NCBI GenBank assembly: GCA_015057435.1 | Contig: SVEJ01000003.1 | Coordinates: 1 to 64,000 of the forward strand | Length of the DNA: 64,000 nucleotides | Direction of reading: 5' to 3' | From: Lachnospiraceae bacterium | GTDB taxonomy: Bacteria; Bacillota; Clostridia; Lachnospirales; Lachnospiraceae | Shown here: positions 17,183-25,923 of the stretch, piece by piece | Layout: every line of letters starts with the position of its first letter | Position numbering within the stretch: position 1 is the stretch's first letter | Translations under genes and position numbers: made by a program | The notes under the pieces: generated by a model | Told to the model about the DNA's origin: nothing | The model's database searches: none | What the model saw: only the letters and a program-made list of their open reading frames with translations

Positions 17183-17970
17183 AAATGTTTGAATATGCAT
17201 TTATGCAAAGAGCATTTTTGGTCGGAATTTTGCTTGCAATCATCATTCCGCTGATTGGTGTGATTGTAGTGTTGAAGCGCCTTTCTATGATTGGAGATGC
17301 ATTGTCACATACTTCTTTGGCAGGTGTTGCACTTGGCTTGTTGCTTGGTATAGATCCGATTGTAGGAGCGGTGGTCGTCTGTGTTGTTGCAGCATTTAGC
17401 ATTGAGGCGATACGAAAGAAGATACCGCGCTATGCGGAGATTTCGATATCCATTATTATGTCGGTAGGAATTGGTCTTGCCAGTGTCCTTACCGGATTTA
17501 TCGATGATGGTGCAGCATTTAATTCCTTCTTGTTTGGTAGTATTGTGGCAATTTCAGATACGGAAGTTTTGCTTGTTCTGATTGTGACCGTGATTGTTGT
17601 GGCAACATTTTTGTTATTATACAAAGAGTTGATGTTTATTACTTTTGATGAACAAGGCGCGGTTTTGGCCGGTCTTCCGGTTAAAAAAATTAATTTTATC
17701 ATTACGCTGTTAACTGCGATTACCGTCTCTGTTGCAGCAAGAAGCGTAGGTGCATTAATTGTATCTTCGTTGATGGTAATACCTGTGGCGTGTGCGATGC
17801 AGGTCGCGAATAGCTATAAAAAGACGGTAATTTATTCCGTTTTGTTTGCAGTGTTGTTTACCGTGGTGGGATTGGTGCTATCGTATTATTTTAATTTGAA
17901 ACCGGGCGGAACGATTGTGCTTACAGGTGTGATTGTACTGATACCGTTGATGGTAATAAGGAGAAAATAA
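17176..17970 (+). CDS. Zn/Mn-type ABC transporter permease
   Basis: This 264-residue integral membrane protein of the ZnuB/MntC type has about eight transmembrane helices. Typical family stretches are IPLIGVIVVLKRLSMIGDALSHTSLAGVA near residue 25, LFGSIVAIS near 118 and VGALIVSSLMVIPVACAMQ near 190. It forms the channel for the ATPase encoded just upstream, with which it overlaps. AGGAGG at 17161-17166 is its ribosome binding site, inside the previous gene. The solute-binding partner must be encoded elsewhere. Confidence 0.9.
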   Translation: MLEMFEYAFMQRAFLVGILLAIIIPLIGVIVVLKRLSMIGDALSHTSLAGVALGLLLGIDPIVGAVVVCVVAAFSIEAIRKKIPRYAEISISIIMSVGIGLASVLTGFIDDGAAFNSFLFGSIVAISDTEVLLVLIVTVIVVATFLLLYKELMFITFDEQGAVLAGLPVKKINFIITLLTAITVSVAARSVGALIVSSLMVIPVACAMQVANSYKKTVIYSVLFAVLFTVVGLVLSYYFNLKPGGTIVLTGVIVLIPLMVIRRK

Positions 17971-17980
17971 GTTCAATAGA

Positions 17981-18027
17981 ATACGGAAGGTTCTTTTTTA
18001 GAAAAGACCCTTCCGTTATTTTTTTAC
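17981..18027. terminator. Bidirectional terminator
   Basis: ACGGAAGGTTC pairs with the complementary GACCCTTCCGT across an A/T-rich loop, with T-runs on both sides. It separates the convergent permease and TraX genes. Confidence 0.8.
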
Positions 18028-18063
18028 ATTTTTTTGTAATAAATTATTAATGTTCGTTGAAAA

Positions 18064-18732
18064 TTATAAAAGAATACTTAACCCATACAAAACCAACAAA
18101 TGCATTGGATAAAACCAATAGAATATCATCTTTGCAGCGGGACCACGTTTTTTGTTGTAACAAAGAATCGGTATCAAAGCAATTAGGCCATACAATTCAG
18201 AAGGCTGGTAAAAGAGATATAACACCAATCCGAAAAGTAATACCATAATTCCGGGGTTGTGTCGCGTGATATAAAAGACGCAAATTAATAGTACACCACC
18301 GATACCGTAGTCACAATGGGAAAAATAGGCAACTACAAATGTGAGAATTAACGGAAGAACATAAATGCGTCGGTTGTTCATCTCTTCAAGACAAAATATT
18401 GCAAAAAGTCCTAATGCCAATGTGATAAACACATTTTGCGAGTTCCAGTAAAATAACGTTTTGTGAAATGCCAAATCGAAAGGAATTTCTGATAGGAGTG
18501 CAAATATAAGGAGTCTAATCAAATAATTAATATGACTTCTTGTATGGAAAAATCCCTGTACAATTAAAAAGCAAAAAATGGGAAACGAGATTCTTCCGAT
18601 TGCACGTGCAATGTCGTAATATGCAGTGCCGACCGGCAAAAACACATATCCAATATGGTCGATGATCATTGTGATAATTGCAATTATCTTCAAAGTGAAA
18701 CTATTCAAAAATCCAAACGATTGGTTGTCCAT
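18064..18732 (-). CDS. TraX-family membrane protein
   Basis: This 222-residue integral membrane protein has about seven to eight helices. The N-terminal pattern LKIIAIITMIIDHIGYVFLP and the following FPIFCFLIVQGFFHTRS with a conserved DHIG and RISFPIF are characteristic of the TraX family. In the F plasmid TraX acetylates pilin. Chromosomal members in Firmicutes are uncharacterised and may acylate cell-surface material. It starts behind AAAGAGGAGACAT-type sequence on the minus strand. No partner genes sit beside it. Confidence 0.8.
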   Translation of the reverse strand: MDNQSFGFLNSFTLKIIAIITMIIDHIGYVFLPVGTAYYDIARAIGRISFPIFCFLIVQGFFHTRSHINYLIRLLIFALLSEIPFDLAFHKTLFYWNSQNVFITLALGLFAIFCLEEMNNRRIYVLPLILTFVVAYFSHCDYGIGGVLLICVFYITRHNPGIMVLLFGLVLYLFYQPSELYGLIALIPILCYNKKRGPAAKMIFYWFYPMHLLVLYGLSILL

Positions 18733-18861
18733 GACATGTCTCCTCTTTTAATCAAATATAGAAAATTATAGCAGAGGAAGGAATGCTGTACAACATTTTC
18801 TTGAAAAAATGGGAACACGTTAAAACTTTAATGAAGAAAAGGTAGCATTTACATAGAAAAA

Positions 18862-18876
18862 TTGTTATAATAACAA
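18862..18876. promoter_or_regulatory. Palindrome overlapping a TATAAT box
   Basis: TTGTTATAATAACAA is a perfect 7-bp dyad around a central A and contains TATAAT. The matching -35 (TAGCAT, 17 bases upstream) is poor. It could be an operator for the DivIVA-like gene. Confidence 0.3.
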
Positions 18877-18953
18877 CTAATAATGCCTTACTGTGCTTAT
18901 TAATAAATTATCGATAAAGGTTGGGGAATGTTACATACGAAAGGAGATTTGCT

Positions 18954-19880
18954 ATGGCAAGAGAGGAAAGATTTAAGACAGTATCTTTTGGTGGATACGA
19001 CAAAGTAGTAGTAGATACGTATATCAGTGATTTGAAAAGATCGCATCAGCAAGACATTTCGGATTTGAAACAGACAATTAGTAAGTTGAGTGAAACAGTA
19101 AAAAGTTTGCAGCTTGTTAAAGACAGTATGAATACGGAGTCAAATCAGGCGATTGAAAATATGCAAAAATACAACGAGTCTTTACAGGTTGAATTAGAAA
19201 AGGCAAATCGTAAATTAGCAGAACAGGAAGAAAACTCAAAAGGATATTCTGATAAGTTAGAAATTATTTCTAAAACATTGGTTGAGACCAATGAACGTTG
19301 CGATGCATTAATCAAAGAAGCAGAGATGAAGAGCAAAAAGATGATGTTAGAGACAGAAGAGCAATGCAAGAAAATGCTTATTTCTGCAAAAGAAGAAAGT
19401 GATGCATTGTTAAATAATGCGAAAAGTCAGAGTAATTATATGGTTACGGAGGCTGAAAAGAAGAGTCGTAATCTGATAGAAGATTCAGAAAAGCAAAGTA
19501 CAACTATGCTTCGTCGTGCAGAAGAAGAAAGAGATAATCTTCGTATTAGAGCGGAGGAAGAATATAAGCAGGCAGTTGCACAGCGTAGAGAGGAATGTGA
19601 GCAGATGTTAGAGGATGCGGAGATAGAAAGAGAGCAGATGTTAGCAGATGCAAAAGAAAGAGTTGTTCTCATTCGCGGTTCCATGAAGAAAGAATGCGAG
19701 AATGTAAGTAACTACATGGCGAGTTTGATGGAATCAGTAGAAGGTGTTGTAAAAGCTTGTACAGAGACAAAGAATATTACAGATAAAGCGTTCAAGGGAA
19801 TTGAAGGTCCGAAGGTGATGGAAAGACCTGCTTTGGTGGATGAGGATAATGAAGAGATTCCACAGATAAAATTCAACTAG
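18954..19880 (+). CDS. DivIVA-like coiled-coil protein
   Basis: This 308-residue cytoplasmic protein starts with a short DivIVA-type domain (FKTVSFGGYDKVVVDTYISDL, about residues 8-28), in which the FxxVxFGGYxxxxVDxYI pattern is diagnostic. The following 230 residues are an almost continuous coiled coil rich in Glu, Lys and Ser, with repeated LIxEAExKSKKMxxE units around 120-215. Family members recognise curved membrane at poles and septa and recruit partners. It is followed after 21 bases by a PAS/GAF protein and then Mbl and flagellar rod genes, which suggests a role in polar organisation or shape. ATG 18954 follows AAAGGAG. Confidence 0.8.
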   Translation: MAREERFKTVSFGGYDKVVVDTYISDLKRSHQQDISDLKQTISKLSETVKSLQLVKDSMNTESNQAIENMQKYNESLQVELEKANRKLAEQEENSKGYSDKLEIISKTLVETNERCDALIKEAEMKSKKMMLETEEQCKKMLISAKEESDALLNNAKSQSNYMVTEAEKKSRNLIEDSEKQSTTMLRRAEEERDNLRIRAEEEYKQAVAQRREECEQMLEDAEIEREQMLADAKERVVLIRGSMKKECENVSNYMASLMESVEGVVKACTETKNITDKAFKGIEGPKVMERPALVDEDNEEIPQIKFN

Positions 19881-19901
19881 TGTTGCTAAAGGAGTTTGCT
19901 T

Positions 19902-22418
19902 ATGGATACGCAAAGAATTGAAAGTTTCAAACAATTTGCCCAATATCTAGAGTATCCGATGGTAGTATTTGAGGCCGATTCAGGCGATGTGCTTGATATC
20001 AATTATGAGGCGGAAGTGCTATTAGGAGCTAAGGTTAGGAATATCAAGATTGAACCGGGAAGAACATTTACAAAGAACAGCTTTTGGGATGTTCTTCATG
20101 GAAAAAAGAGCTTGATATGGCATAGGATTCGCATGGTTGCAGACGGTAAGGAATACCTGGTTAGCGGCTTGATTAATGAGATGACAGAGGGCGGTACGCT
20201 CATTTATACACTGTTGTTTGAAAGAAGAGCCGATTTGAATATTGGTAGTCTGACGTTGGAAAATATTGTGAATCATGCAGGAATTGTGGCAATTCATATG
20301 GGTAGAGATGAAGCAGACGCACCATTTCGCGTAGAATATATATCTCAGAATGTAAATCAATATGGTTATACGCGTGGACAGTTGTATGATAAAGCAATTG
20401 GCTTACATGAGATTGTTTGTACAGAAGATTATGAGCGGATTCGTTCGAGCATATGGGAATCAGCGAAGTTGCGCGTGAAGGAGGATTCGTTGGAATGCCG
20501 CGTGTTGACGGAGGAAAGAGAATTGATTCCGGTGCGGTTATTGATTCGTTATCTGTATAACGATTATGGTAATCTTATGGACATAGAAATGCTTGTTATG
20601 GATTTGCGTGAGGAATATGACAGAAACCGGGAGAATGGTTATCTTAGTAATGCAGTTACAAAGATGAAGAATGTTGTAATTGTGAAATCTTATCAGGCAG
20701 GAAAGAGAATATTACGATACATTTCTCCGAATGCTAATATAATCGGAATGAACGTAGAGGCGTTGAAAAAGGGTTATAAGTTGACAGAAGATTACATTCA
20801 TCCTGAAGACAGAGATAATGTTTTGGATGCAATATATCAGGCAGTAGCGAATGGCGTTACGGATTATATGCAGATTTATCGCATGGTGACAGATGACGGG
20901 AAGCAGATTTGGGTAGAAAATGAAGTAACTGTGAATCGCGTATCAGATGGTGAAGCAGAGATTTCATTCTTGATAACAGATATAACAGAACAAAAAAATA
21001 TGGAACAGGAGATGGCAGCTACGTTAGAGGTTGTAAAGGAACCGGTTGAAAGCTCTGAGGAGCCAAAAAAGAATGTTGCGAATGTTCCCGCTAAGATGAC
21101 TCTGAACGATAAAGATGTGCTGGTTGAATTTCAGATTATGCAGGATGCAATCAGTAAAAATGCAGATTACTATACAGTTGTGTTGAATGCACAGGGAAAA
21201 CCATTGACGACTCCGGCAGGTCCTGTTTGTGATATGGGATTGTTTTATGATCTCGTGGAACGTCCGTTACTAAAAGAAAAATTTCTTGCGGTGGAAGAAG
21301 AGATAAAGCAGGAGAAAAAGCCGGTTGCTATTTCGTTTGGTATGGACAACCTGACAATTCATGCAACATTTGCACCGCTTACAGTGGAAGACAAGGTTAT
21401 GGCATATTGGATGATGACAAGCTTTGTGAAAGACGGCGATGTTGCGTTAAGTGAAGTTGCCGAAAATCAATGGCATCTTGCCAATTCGATTATAAAGTGT
21501 TTCTATTCACAGGAATTGGTACAAAAAGAGCAAAAACTTAGAAAGCTGACAGAAATGCAGTTGCACAAGGAGCAGGCAGAAAGACGTGTAATAGAAGATA
21601 TCGTTTCTTCTATGAAGAAGGATACAGATGCCGCTTTGCATGAGATTTGTCATAAGGCAGGTGTCTATCTTTCTATCAATAGTATTGCCATTTACTATGA
21701 AGACGAAGAGACAAAGGGTGTGAATACGTTCTTTGTATGGAACCAATCCGGAGAAGACGTTCCATTTTTTAAAACAATGGAATTGTCTACGGCGGAATTA
21801 TCCGTATTGAAGGAGCATTTTGCGGCAGACAAATTGTTGATTGCAGATGCACAAAGCGATGCACCGTTTTTAAAAGAAATGGCAAAGCAGACCAACATGG
21901 CAGTTCTTGTTCACAAGATAGAAGGAACAGCAGGAACGATAGGATATGTTGCGTTTGCTGATGAGGATAAGAATCGATTGTATGATAATGTTGATATACA
22001 TTTTGCAAAAACAGTCGCTAAGATATTCGAGGGATATTTGGCAAGTAGGGAAGGACAAGCGGCGCCGGATGTTGTGAAAAGCGGCATGTTAGAATCATAT
22101 GATCATATTCGTGACGCGGTTTACGTCAAAGACAACCGTACTGGAGAAATTGTATTTGCCAACAAAGCAGCAGATAAGTTGTTTGGATATAGCATTGTAG
22201 GTATGCGTGCGACAGATATTATGAACGACCAGATGGAGCAGTATCGCAGCATTGGTGGTGTACGTCGGCGGTTTATTGACAATCGTAAAGTAACAAAATG
22301 GCAGACCTACATGAAAGAATTAGATCAAATCATGAATATTGTTGAGGTTCGTTTGGAAACACTATATGGAACGGACTTAAGTCTTATCATTTTGAAAAAG
22401 AACAAGAATAAGGGATGA
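19902..22418 (+). CDS. PAS/GAF sensory protein without an output domain
   Basis: This 838-residue soluble protein has an N-terminal PAS-like domain (about 10-110), a second (about 125-240), a clear PAS_3 with PAC (about 255-370, with EDYIHPEDRDNVLDAI and SFLITDITEQKNMEQ), a middle region, a GAF-like domain (about 560-705) and a C-terminal PAS (about 720-830, with VYVKDNRTGEIVFANKAADKLFG). In Clostridia such arrays usually end in GGDEF, EAL or a histidine kinase, but none is present. AAAGGAG lies 7 bases before ATG 19902. It probably works as a scaffold or ligand sensor for a partner protein, possibly the adjacent DivIVA-like one. That is an inference. Confidence 0.75.
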   Translation: MDTQRIESFKQFAQYLEYPMVVFEADSGDVLDINYEAEVLLGAKVRNIKIEPGRTFTKNSFWDVLHGKKSLIWHRIRMVADGKEYLVSGLINEMTEGGTLIYTLLFERRADLNIGSLTLENIVNHAGIVAIHMGRDEADAPFRVEYISQNVNQYGYTRGQLYDKAIGLHEIVCTEDYERIRSSIWESAKLRVKEDSLECRVLTEERELIPVRLLIRYLYNDYGNLMDIEMLVMDLREEYDRNRENGYLSNAVTKMKNVVIVKSYQAGKRILRYISPNANIIGMNVEALKKGYKLTEDYIHPEDRDNVLDAIYQAVANGVTDYMQIYRMVTDDGKQIWVENEVTVNRVSDGEAEISFLITDITEQKNMEQEMAATLEVVKEPVESSEEPKKNVANVPAKMTLNDKDVLVEFQIMQDAISKNADYYTVVLNAQGKPLTTPAGPVCDMGLFYDLVERPLLKEKFLAVEEEIKQEKKPVAISFGMDNLTIHATFAPLTVEDKVMAYWMMTSFVKDGDVALSEVAENQWHLANSIIKCFYSQELVQKEQKLRKLTEMQLHKEQAERRVIEDIVSSMKKDTDAALHEICHKAGVYLSINSIAIYYEDEETKGVNTFFVWNQSGEDVPFFKTMELSTAELSVLKEHFAADKLLIADAQSDAPFLKEMAKQTNMAVLVHKIEGTAGTIGYVAFADEDKNRLYDNVDIHFAKTVAKIFEGYLASREGQAAPDVVKSGMLESYDHIRDAVYVKDNRTGEIVFANKAADKLFGYSIVGMRATDIMNDQMEQYRSIGGVRRRFIDNRKVTKWQTYMKELDQIMNIVEVRLETLYGTDLSLIILKKNKNKG

Positions 22419-22472
22419 TGTTCTTCATCATATCGTGATTTTTGTCGATATATATTGGAAAGGAGTATGAAC

Positions 22473-23471
22473 ATGGCAAGTTCAGATATCGGAATTGATT
22501 TGGGTACAGCCAGTATCCTTGTATATGTAAAAGGAAAGGGTGTTGTGTTAAAGGAGCCATCTGTGGTGGCATTTGACCGAGACACCAACAAGATCAAAGC
22601 AATTGGTGAAGAAGCACGTTTGATGCTTGGAAGAACACCGGGCAATATTGTAGCGGTTCGTCCGCTTCGTCAGGGTGTAATTTCTGATTACCGAATTACA
22701 GAGAAGATGCTAAAGTACTTTATCCAGAAAGCAGTTGGAAAAAGCTTTTTTGGTAGAAGACCAAGAATTTCAGTGTGTGTGCCGAGTGGTGTAACAGAAG
22801 TTGAAAAGAAGGCAGTAGAAGATGCTACGTATCAGGCAGGTGCCCGAGACGTTTCTATTATTGAAGAGCCGGTTGCAGCAGCAATTGGTGCAGGAATTGA
22901 TATTTCCAGACCATGCGGTAATATGATTGTAGATATTGGTGGTGGTACAGCCGATATCGCAGTTATTTCATTAGGAGGAACCGTTGTCAGCACGTCAATT
23001 AAGACTGCCGGTGACGATTTTGATGAGGCAATTGTCCGTTATATGAGAAAGAAACATAATCTGTTGATAGGAGAGCGTACTGCAGAAGAGATTAAGATTA
23101 AGATAGGTACCTGTTACAGACGTCCGGAGAACCTGACTTTGGATATAAGAGGACGTAATCTTGTTACAGGACTTCCGAGAACGATTACAGTTACATCGGA
23201 AGAGACAGTAGAAGCTTTAGAAGAAGTGACAGAACAGATTATTGAAGCGGTGCATTCTGTATTAGAAAAGACACCACCGGAGCTTGCTGCCGATATTGCA
23301 GACAGAGGAATTGTATTGACCGGCGGTGGTGCAATGCTTCATGGATTAGAAGAATTGATAGAAGAAGAGACAGGTATTACAACGATGACGGCAGAAGACC
23401 CGTTGACTTGCGTGGCGATTGGAACAGGTAAGTATATCGAATTCCTAAGCGGCGTAATGGAGGGTGACTGA
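22473..23471 (+). CDS. mbl: MreB/Mbl actin-like rod-shape protein
   Basis: This 332-residue bacterial actin guides elongation-mode peptidoglycan synthesis. The phosphate-binding loops are IGIDLGTASILVYVKGKG at the N-terminus, VDIGGGTADIAVISLGG near residue 155 and VLTGGGAMLHGLEELI near 288. The TPGNIVAVRPLRQGVISDY segment near 55 is also typical. The start at 22473 is preferred since AAAGGAG lies 7 bases upstream. ATG 22467 is only one base away from it. Its position directly before flhO and flhP matches the B. subtilis mbl-flhO-flhP order, which supports Mbl rather than MreB. Confidence 0.92.
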   Translation: MASSDIGIDLGTASILVYVKGKGVVLKEPSVVAFDRDTNKIKAIGEEARLMLGRTPGNIVAVRPLRQGVISDYRITEKMLKYFIQKAVGKSFFGRRPRISVCVPSGVTEVEKKAVEDATYQAGARDVSIIEEPVAAAIGAGIDISRPCGNMIVDIGGGTADIAVISLGGTVVSTSIKTAGDDFDEAIVRYMRKKHNLLIGERTAEEIKIKIGTCYRRPENLTLDIRGRNLVTGLPRTITVTSEETVEALEEVTEQIIEAVHSVLEKTPPELAADIADRGIVLTGGGAMLHGLEELIEEETGITTMTAEDPLTCVAIGTGKYIEFLSGVMEGD

Positions 23472-23498
23472 TAGATTACAAGAAAAGGAGTTGAAGAG

Positions 23499-24284
23499 AT
23501 GGTAAGAGGTCTTTACGCAGCGTGGACCGGTATGGTAAACGAACAAAAACGTCTGGATGTTATTTCTAACAATATGGCCAATTCCAATACGACAGGATAC
23601 AAAAAGCAGAATGTTACCTCTCAGTCGTTTGATGACGAATTAGCGGTTCGAATCAATGACAATAATAGAGATACAACAAGCAGATATCCGATTGGTTATA
23701 TGAATCTGGGCGTGAAGATCGGTGAAACATATCACGATTTTTCACAGGGAAGTTTACGTGAAACCGGCAACACTTACGATTTGGCGTTGAGCGGAGACGG
23801 ATTCTTTACCATTCAGACAACCAACAAGCAGGGTGAAACCACAACGAAATATACGAGAGATGGTTCATTTACTGTGAACACGGAAGGTTATCTTGTGACC
23901 AAGGATGGGGATTATGTGTTGGATACGAATGGAGAACGAATTCAAATCCCGGGTGCACAGACAGCACAAAATGTTGCAATTGACTTACACGGTAATATTA
24001 CCGTGGATGGTCAACAGATTGCGACCCTTGGTATTGCATCATTTGCCAATCCACAAGCATTGTTGCTTTATGGAGAGAATATGTATGATGCGACACAGGC
24101 GGCAGGATTACAGGCGTCTACAGCAGCTGTTAATCAAGGATATCTGGAAATGTCCAATACGAATGTAATTGAAGAGATGGTCGATATGATTACCATTACA
24201 AGAGCATACGAAGCAGGACAGAAGATGATACAGACTGTAGATAATACGTTGCAAAAAGCAGCAAATGACATCGGTAGAGTATAA
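23499..24284 (+). CDS. flhO: Flagellar rod protein FlhO (FlgF-like)
   Basis: This 261-residue exported protein of the flagellar basal-body rod family has the N-terminal rod signature LYAAWTGMVNEQKRLDVISNNMANSNTTGYKK and the C-terminal helix with EEMVDMITITRAYEAGQKMIQ. The middle domain has the ALSGDGFFTIQT and YTRDGSFTVNTEGYLV blocks common to FlgE/F/G. It builds the distal or proximal rod of the Gram-positive basal body. The AAAGGAG site is 6-7 bases upstream. It sits 27 bases after mbl and 17 before flhP, so the three form one operon. Confidence 0.9.
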   Translation: MVRGLYAAWTGMVNEQKRLDVISNNMANSNTTGYKKQNVTSQSFDDELAVRINDNNRDTTSRYPIGYMNLGVKIGETYHDFSQGSLRETGNTYDLALSGDGFFTIQTTNKQGETTTKYTRDGSFTVNTEGYLVTKDGDYVLDTNGERIQIPGAQTAQNVAIDLHGNITVDGQQIATLGIASFANPQALLLYGENMYDATQAAGLQASTAAVNQGYLEMSNTNVIEEMVDMITITRAYEAGQKMIQTVDNTLQKAANDIGRV

Positions 24285-24301
24285 GAAGGGAGGTTATTAA
24301 T

Positions 24302-25144
24302 ATGATGCGTTCATTATGGACTGCGGCATCAGGAATGCTTGCCCAGCAGACTAATTTAGATACAATTTCCAACAACCTTGCGAATGTTAATACAGCAGGG
24401 TACAAAAAAGATACGGTTGAGTTTAAGTCTTTGTTATATCAGACGTTACAGAATACATCAACGAATAATGCCGGAGAGAATAAACCGGTTCCGGCACAGG
24501 TAGGACTAGGTACAAGAACGGCTTCAATTACAACAGTTTTTTCTCAAGGTGGATTGCAGGAAACACCGAATGATACATATATGGCAATTGAAGGCTCCGG
24601 ATTTTTTAAAGTTAGAGACAAGGACGGCAATATCTGTTATACTAGGGATGGTAGCTTTAATGTTCAGCCGGTTGAAGGCGGAACAATGTTATGTACAGCG
24701 GAAGGGTATCCGGTTTTGGACCAGAACAACAATCCGATTGTGATTCCTTCGGAATATCGTACGGATGATTTCACAGTTGACACCGATGGTAATATATTTG
24801 TGGCGGGTGCCAATGGTGATAAAGTTCCGTTAACAGCTACGATGAATGGTCAGACTTATGAACAGAAGATAGGGTTGGTACAGTTTAACAATCCTGCCGG
24901 ACTTAACAGTGTCGGAGGTAACTTATATGAACCGACAGCAGCGTCCGGACAACCGCTTGAAGAAAGCACGAATGCAGCGTTGAAAAAGAGCTTGGTACAT
25001 CAGGGCTATATTGAAATGTCTAATGTACAGGTTGCGGATGAGATGGTTAACATGATTGTTGCGCAACGAGCGTATGAGATGAACTCCAAGGCGATTCAAG
25101 CTTCGGATGAGATGCTTCAACAAGCGAATAATCTTCGTGGATAA
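24302..25144 (+). CDS. flhP: Flagellar rod protein FlhP (FlgG-like)
   Basis: This 280-residue rod protein starts with MMRSLWTAASGMLAQQTNLDTISNNLANVNTAGYKK-type sequence typical of FlgG and ends with ADEMVNMIVAQRAYEMNSKAIQ. The central part carries AIEGSGFFKVRD and YTRDGSFN. It should form the distal rod together with FlhO. GGGAGG at 24288-24293 supports ATG 24302. A FlgJ-like rod protein follows after 13 bases, so the operon appears to be mbl-flhO-flhP-flgJ. Confidence 0.92.
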   Translation: MMRSLWTAASGMLAQQTNLDTISNNLANVNTAGYKKDTVEFKSLLYQTLQNTSTNNAGENKPVPAQVGLGTRTASITTVFSQGGLQETPNDTYMAIEGSGFFKVRDKDGNICYTRDGSFNVQPVEGGTMLCTAEGYPVLDQNNNPIVIPSEYRTDDFTVDTDGNIFVAGANGDKVPLTATMNGQTYEQKIGLVQFNNPAGLNSVGGNLYEPTAASGQPLEESTNAALKKSLVHQGYIEMSNVQVADEMVNMIVAQRAYEMNSKAIQASDEMLQQANNLRG

Positions 25145-25157
25145 GGAGGTGTAATGT

Positions 25158-25517
25158 ATGCCAATTACAGGAACGGATCCAAGTAGTTATTATACTGATT
25201 ATTACACCAATGCAACCAATGCGTCTTCTAACGCGTTAGAGAACACATTGGGAAAAGTAGGACAGCAGGCAACTGAAGAAGAATTAATGAAAGCCTGTAA
25301 GGAATTTGAAGCTTATTTTGTTGAGCAGATCTACAAGGGCATGGAAAAGACCATTATGAAAGCAGACGATGAGGAGAACTCTACGGCTAGTCAGTACAAG
25401 GAATTCTTCGGTGAAATGCAGACACAGGAATATGCGAAGGCTACTGTAGAACAAAGTGGCGGTGTCGGATTAGCACAACAGTTGTACGAACAAATGAAGC
25501 GTAATTATGGATTATAA
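25158..25517 (+). CDS. flgJ: FlgJ-type rod-binding protein (N-terminal domain only)
   Basis: This 119-residue protein corresponds to the rod-capping N-terminal domain of FlgJ. The conserved helix is ACKEFEAYFVEQIYKGMEKTI near residue 45, followed by QYKEFFGEMQTQEYAKATVEQSGGVGLAQQLYEQM. The muramidase domain found in Gram-negative FlgJ is absent, as is usual in Firmicutes. It presumably assists rod polymerisation through the wall. AAGGAGG precedes the start, and its end overlaps the beginning of a repressor reading frame. Confidence 0.85.
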   Translation: MPITGTDPSSYYTDYYTNATNASSNALENTLGKVGQQATEEELMKACKEFEAYFVEQIYKGMEKTIMKADDEENSTASQYKEFFGEMQTQEYAKATVEQSGGVGLAQQLYEQMKRNYGL

Positions 25518-25542
25518 GGAATTAAGAAAGAGAGTGTTAAGG

Positions 25543-25923
25543 ATGAGAAAGAAAATTGCAAATTTGACGGATAGCGAAGAATTGGTCATGAAATCTGTGT
25601 GGGATACGGGACATGAACCTGTGTTGTCTGAAGTAGTTGACAGAGTGAATAGTGCCTATGGAAAGGATTGGAGACCACAGACGGTTTCTACCTTTTTGGC
25701 AAAGCTTGTAGGAAAGAAATATTTGAAGCTTCAGCGTAACGGAAAAATCTATACATATAAGATTTTGGTTACAGAAGAAGCGTACAAGCAAAAGCTGTAT
25801 CAGCATCATGTCAGCTTCTGGAATCATAACAGTATGAAAGAATTTGTTACAGAGATGTTTGATAACGGTGATTTAACAAAAGAAGATTTGGAAGATTTGA
25901 AGAAGGAAATCGATGAGCTATAA
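25543..25923 (+). CDS. BlaI/MecI-family transcriptional repressor
   Basis: This 126-residue winged-helix repressor has LTDSEELVMKSVWD at the N-terminus, the recognition helix in WRPQTVSTFLAKLVGKKYLKLQ near residues 45-66, and a C-terminal dimerisation helix with FVTEMFDNGDLTKEDLEDLKKEI. BlaI-type repressors are inactivated by proteolysis triggered by a membrane M56 protease, and such a protease is encoded directly downstream with an 11-base overlap. The start is uncertain: ATG 25507 lies in the flgJ end without a ribosome binding site, GTG 25534 is also possible, and ATG 25543 has AAGAAAGAGAG about 10 bases upstream. Confidence 0.88.
   Translation: MRKKIANLTDSEELVMKSVWDTGHEPVLSEVVDRVNSAYGKDWRPQTVSTFLAKLVGKKYLKLQRNGKIYTYKILVTEEAYKQKLYQHHVSFWNHNSMKEFVTEMFDNGDLTKEDLEDLKKEIDEL

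Noticed and set aside
18064..18732. TraX-like gene as evidence of a conjugative element
   Set aside because: TraX-family proteins are common on Firmicutes chromosomes and no other transfer gene is present.
22420..22455. TCGATAT upstream of mbl as a sigma-28 promoter
   Set aside because: The -35 position reads CATC/TCAT, which does not fit. A short GATGATG/CATCAT dyad is present but unconvincing.
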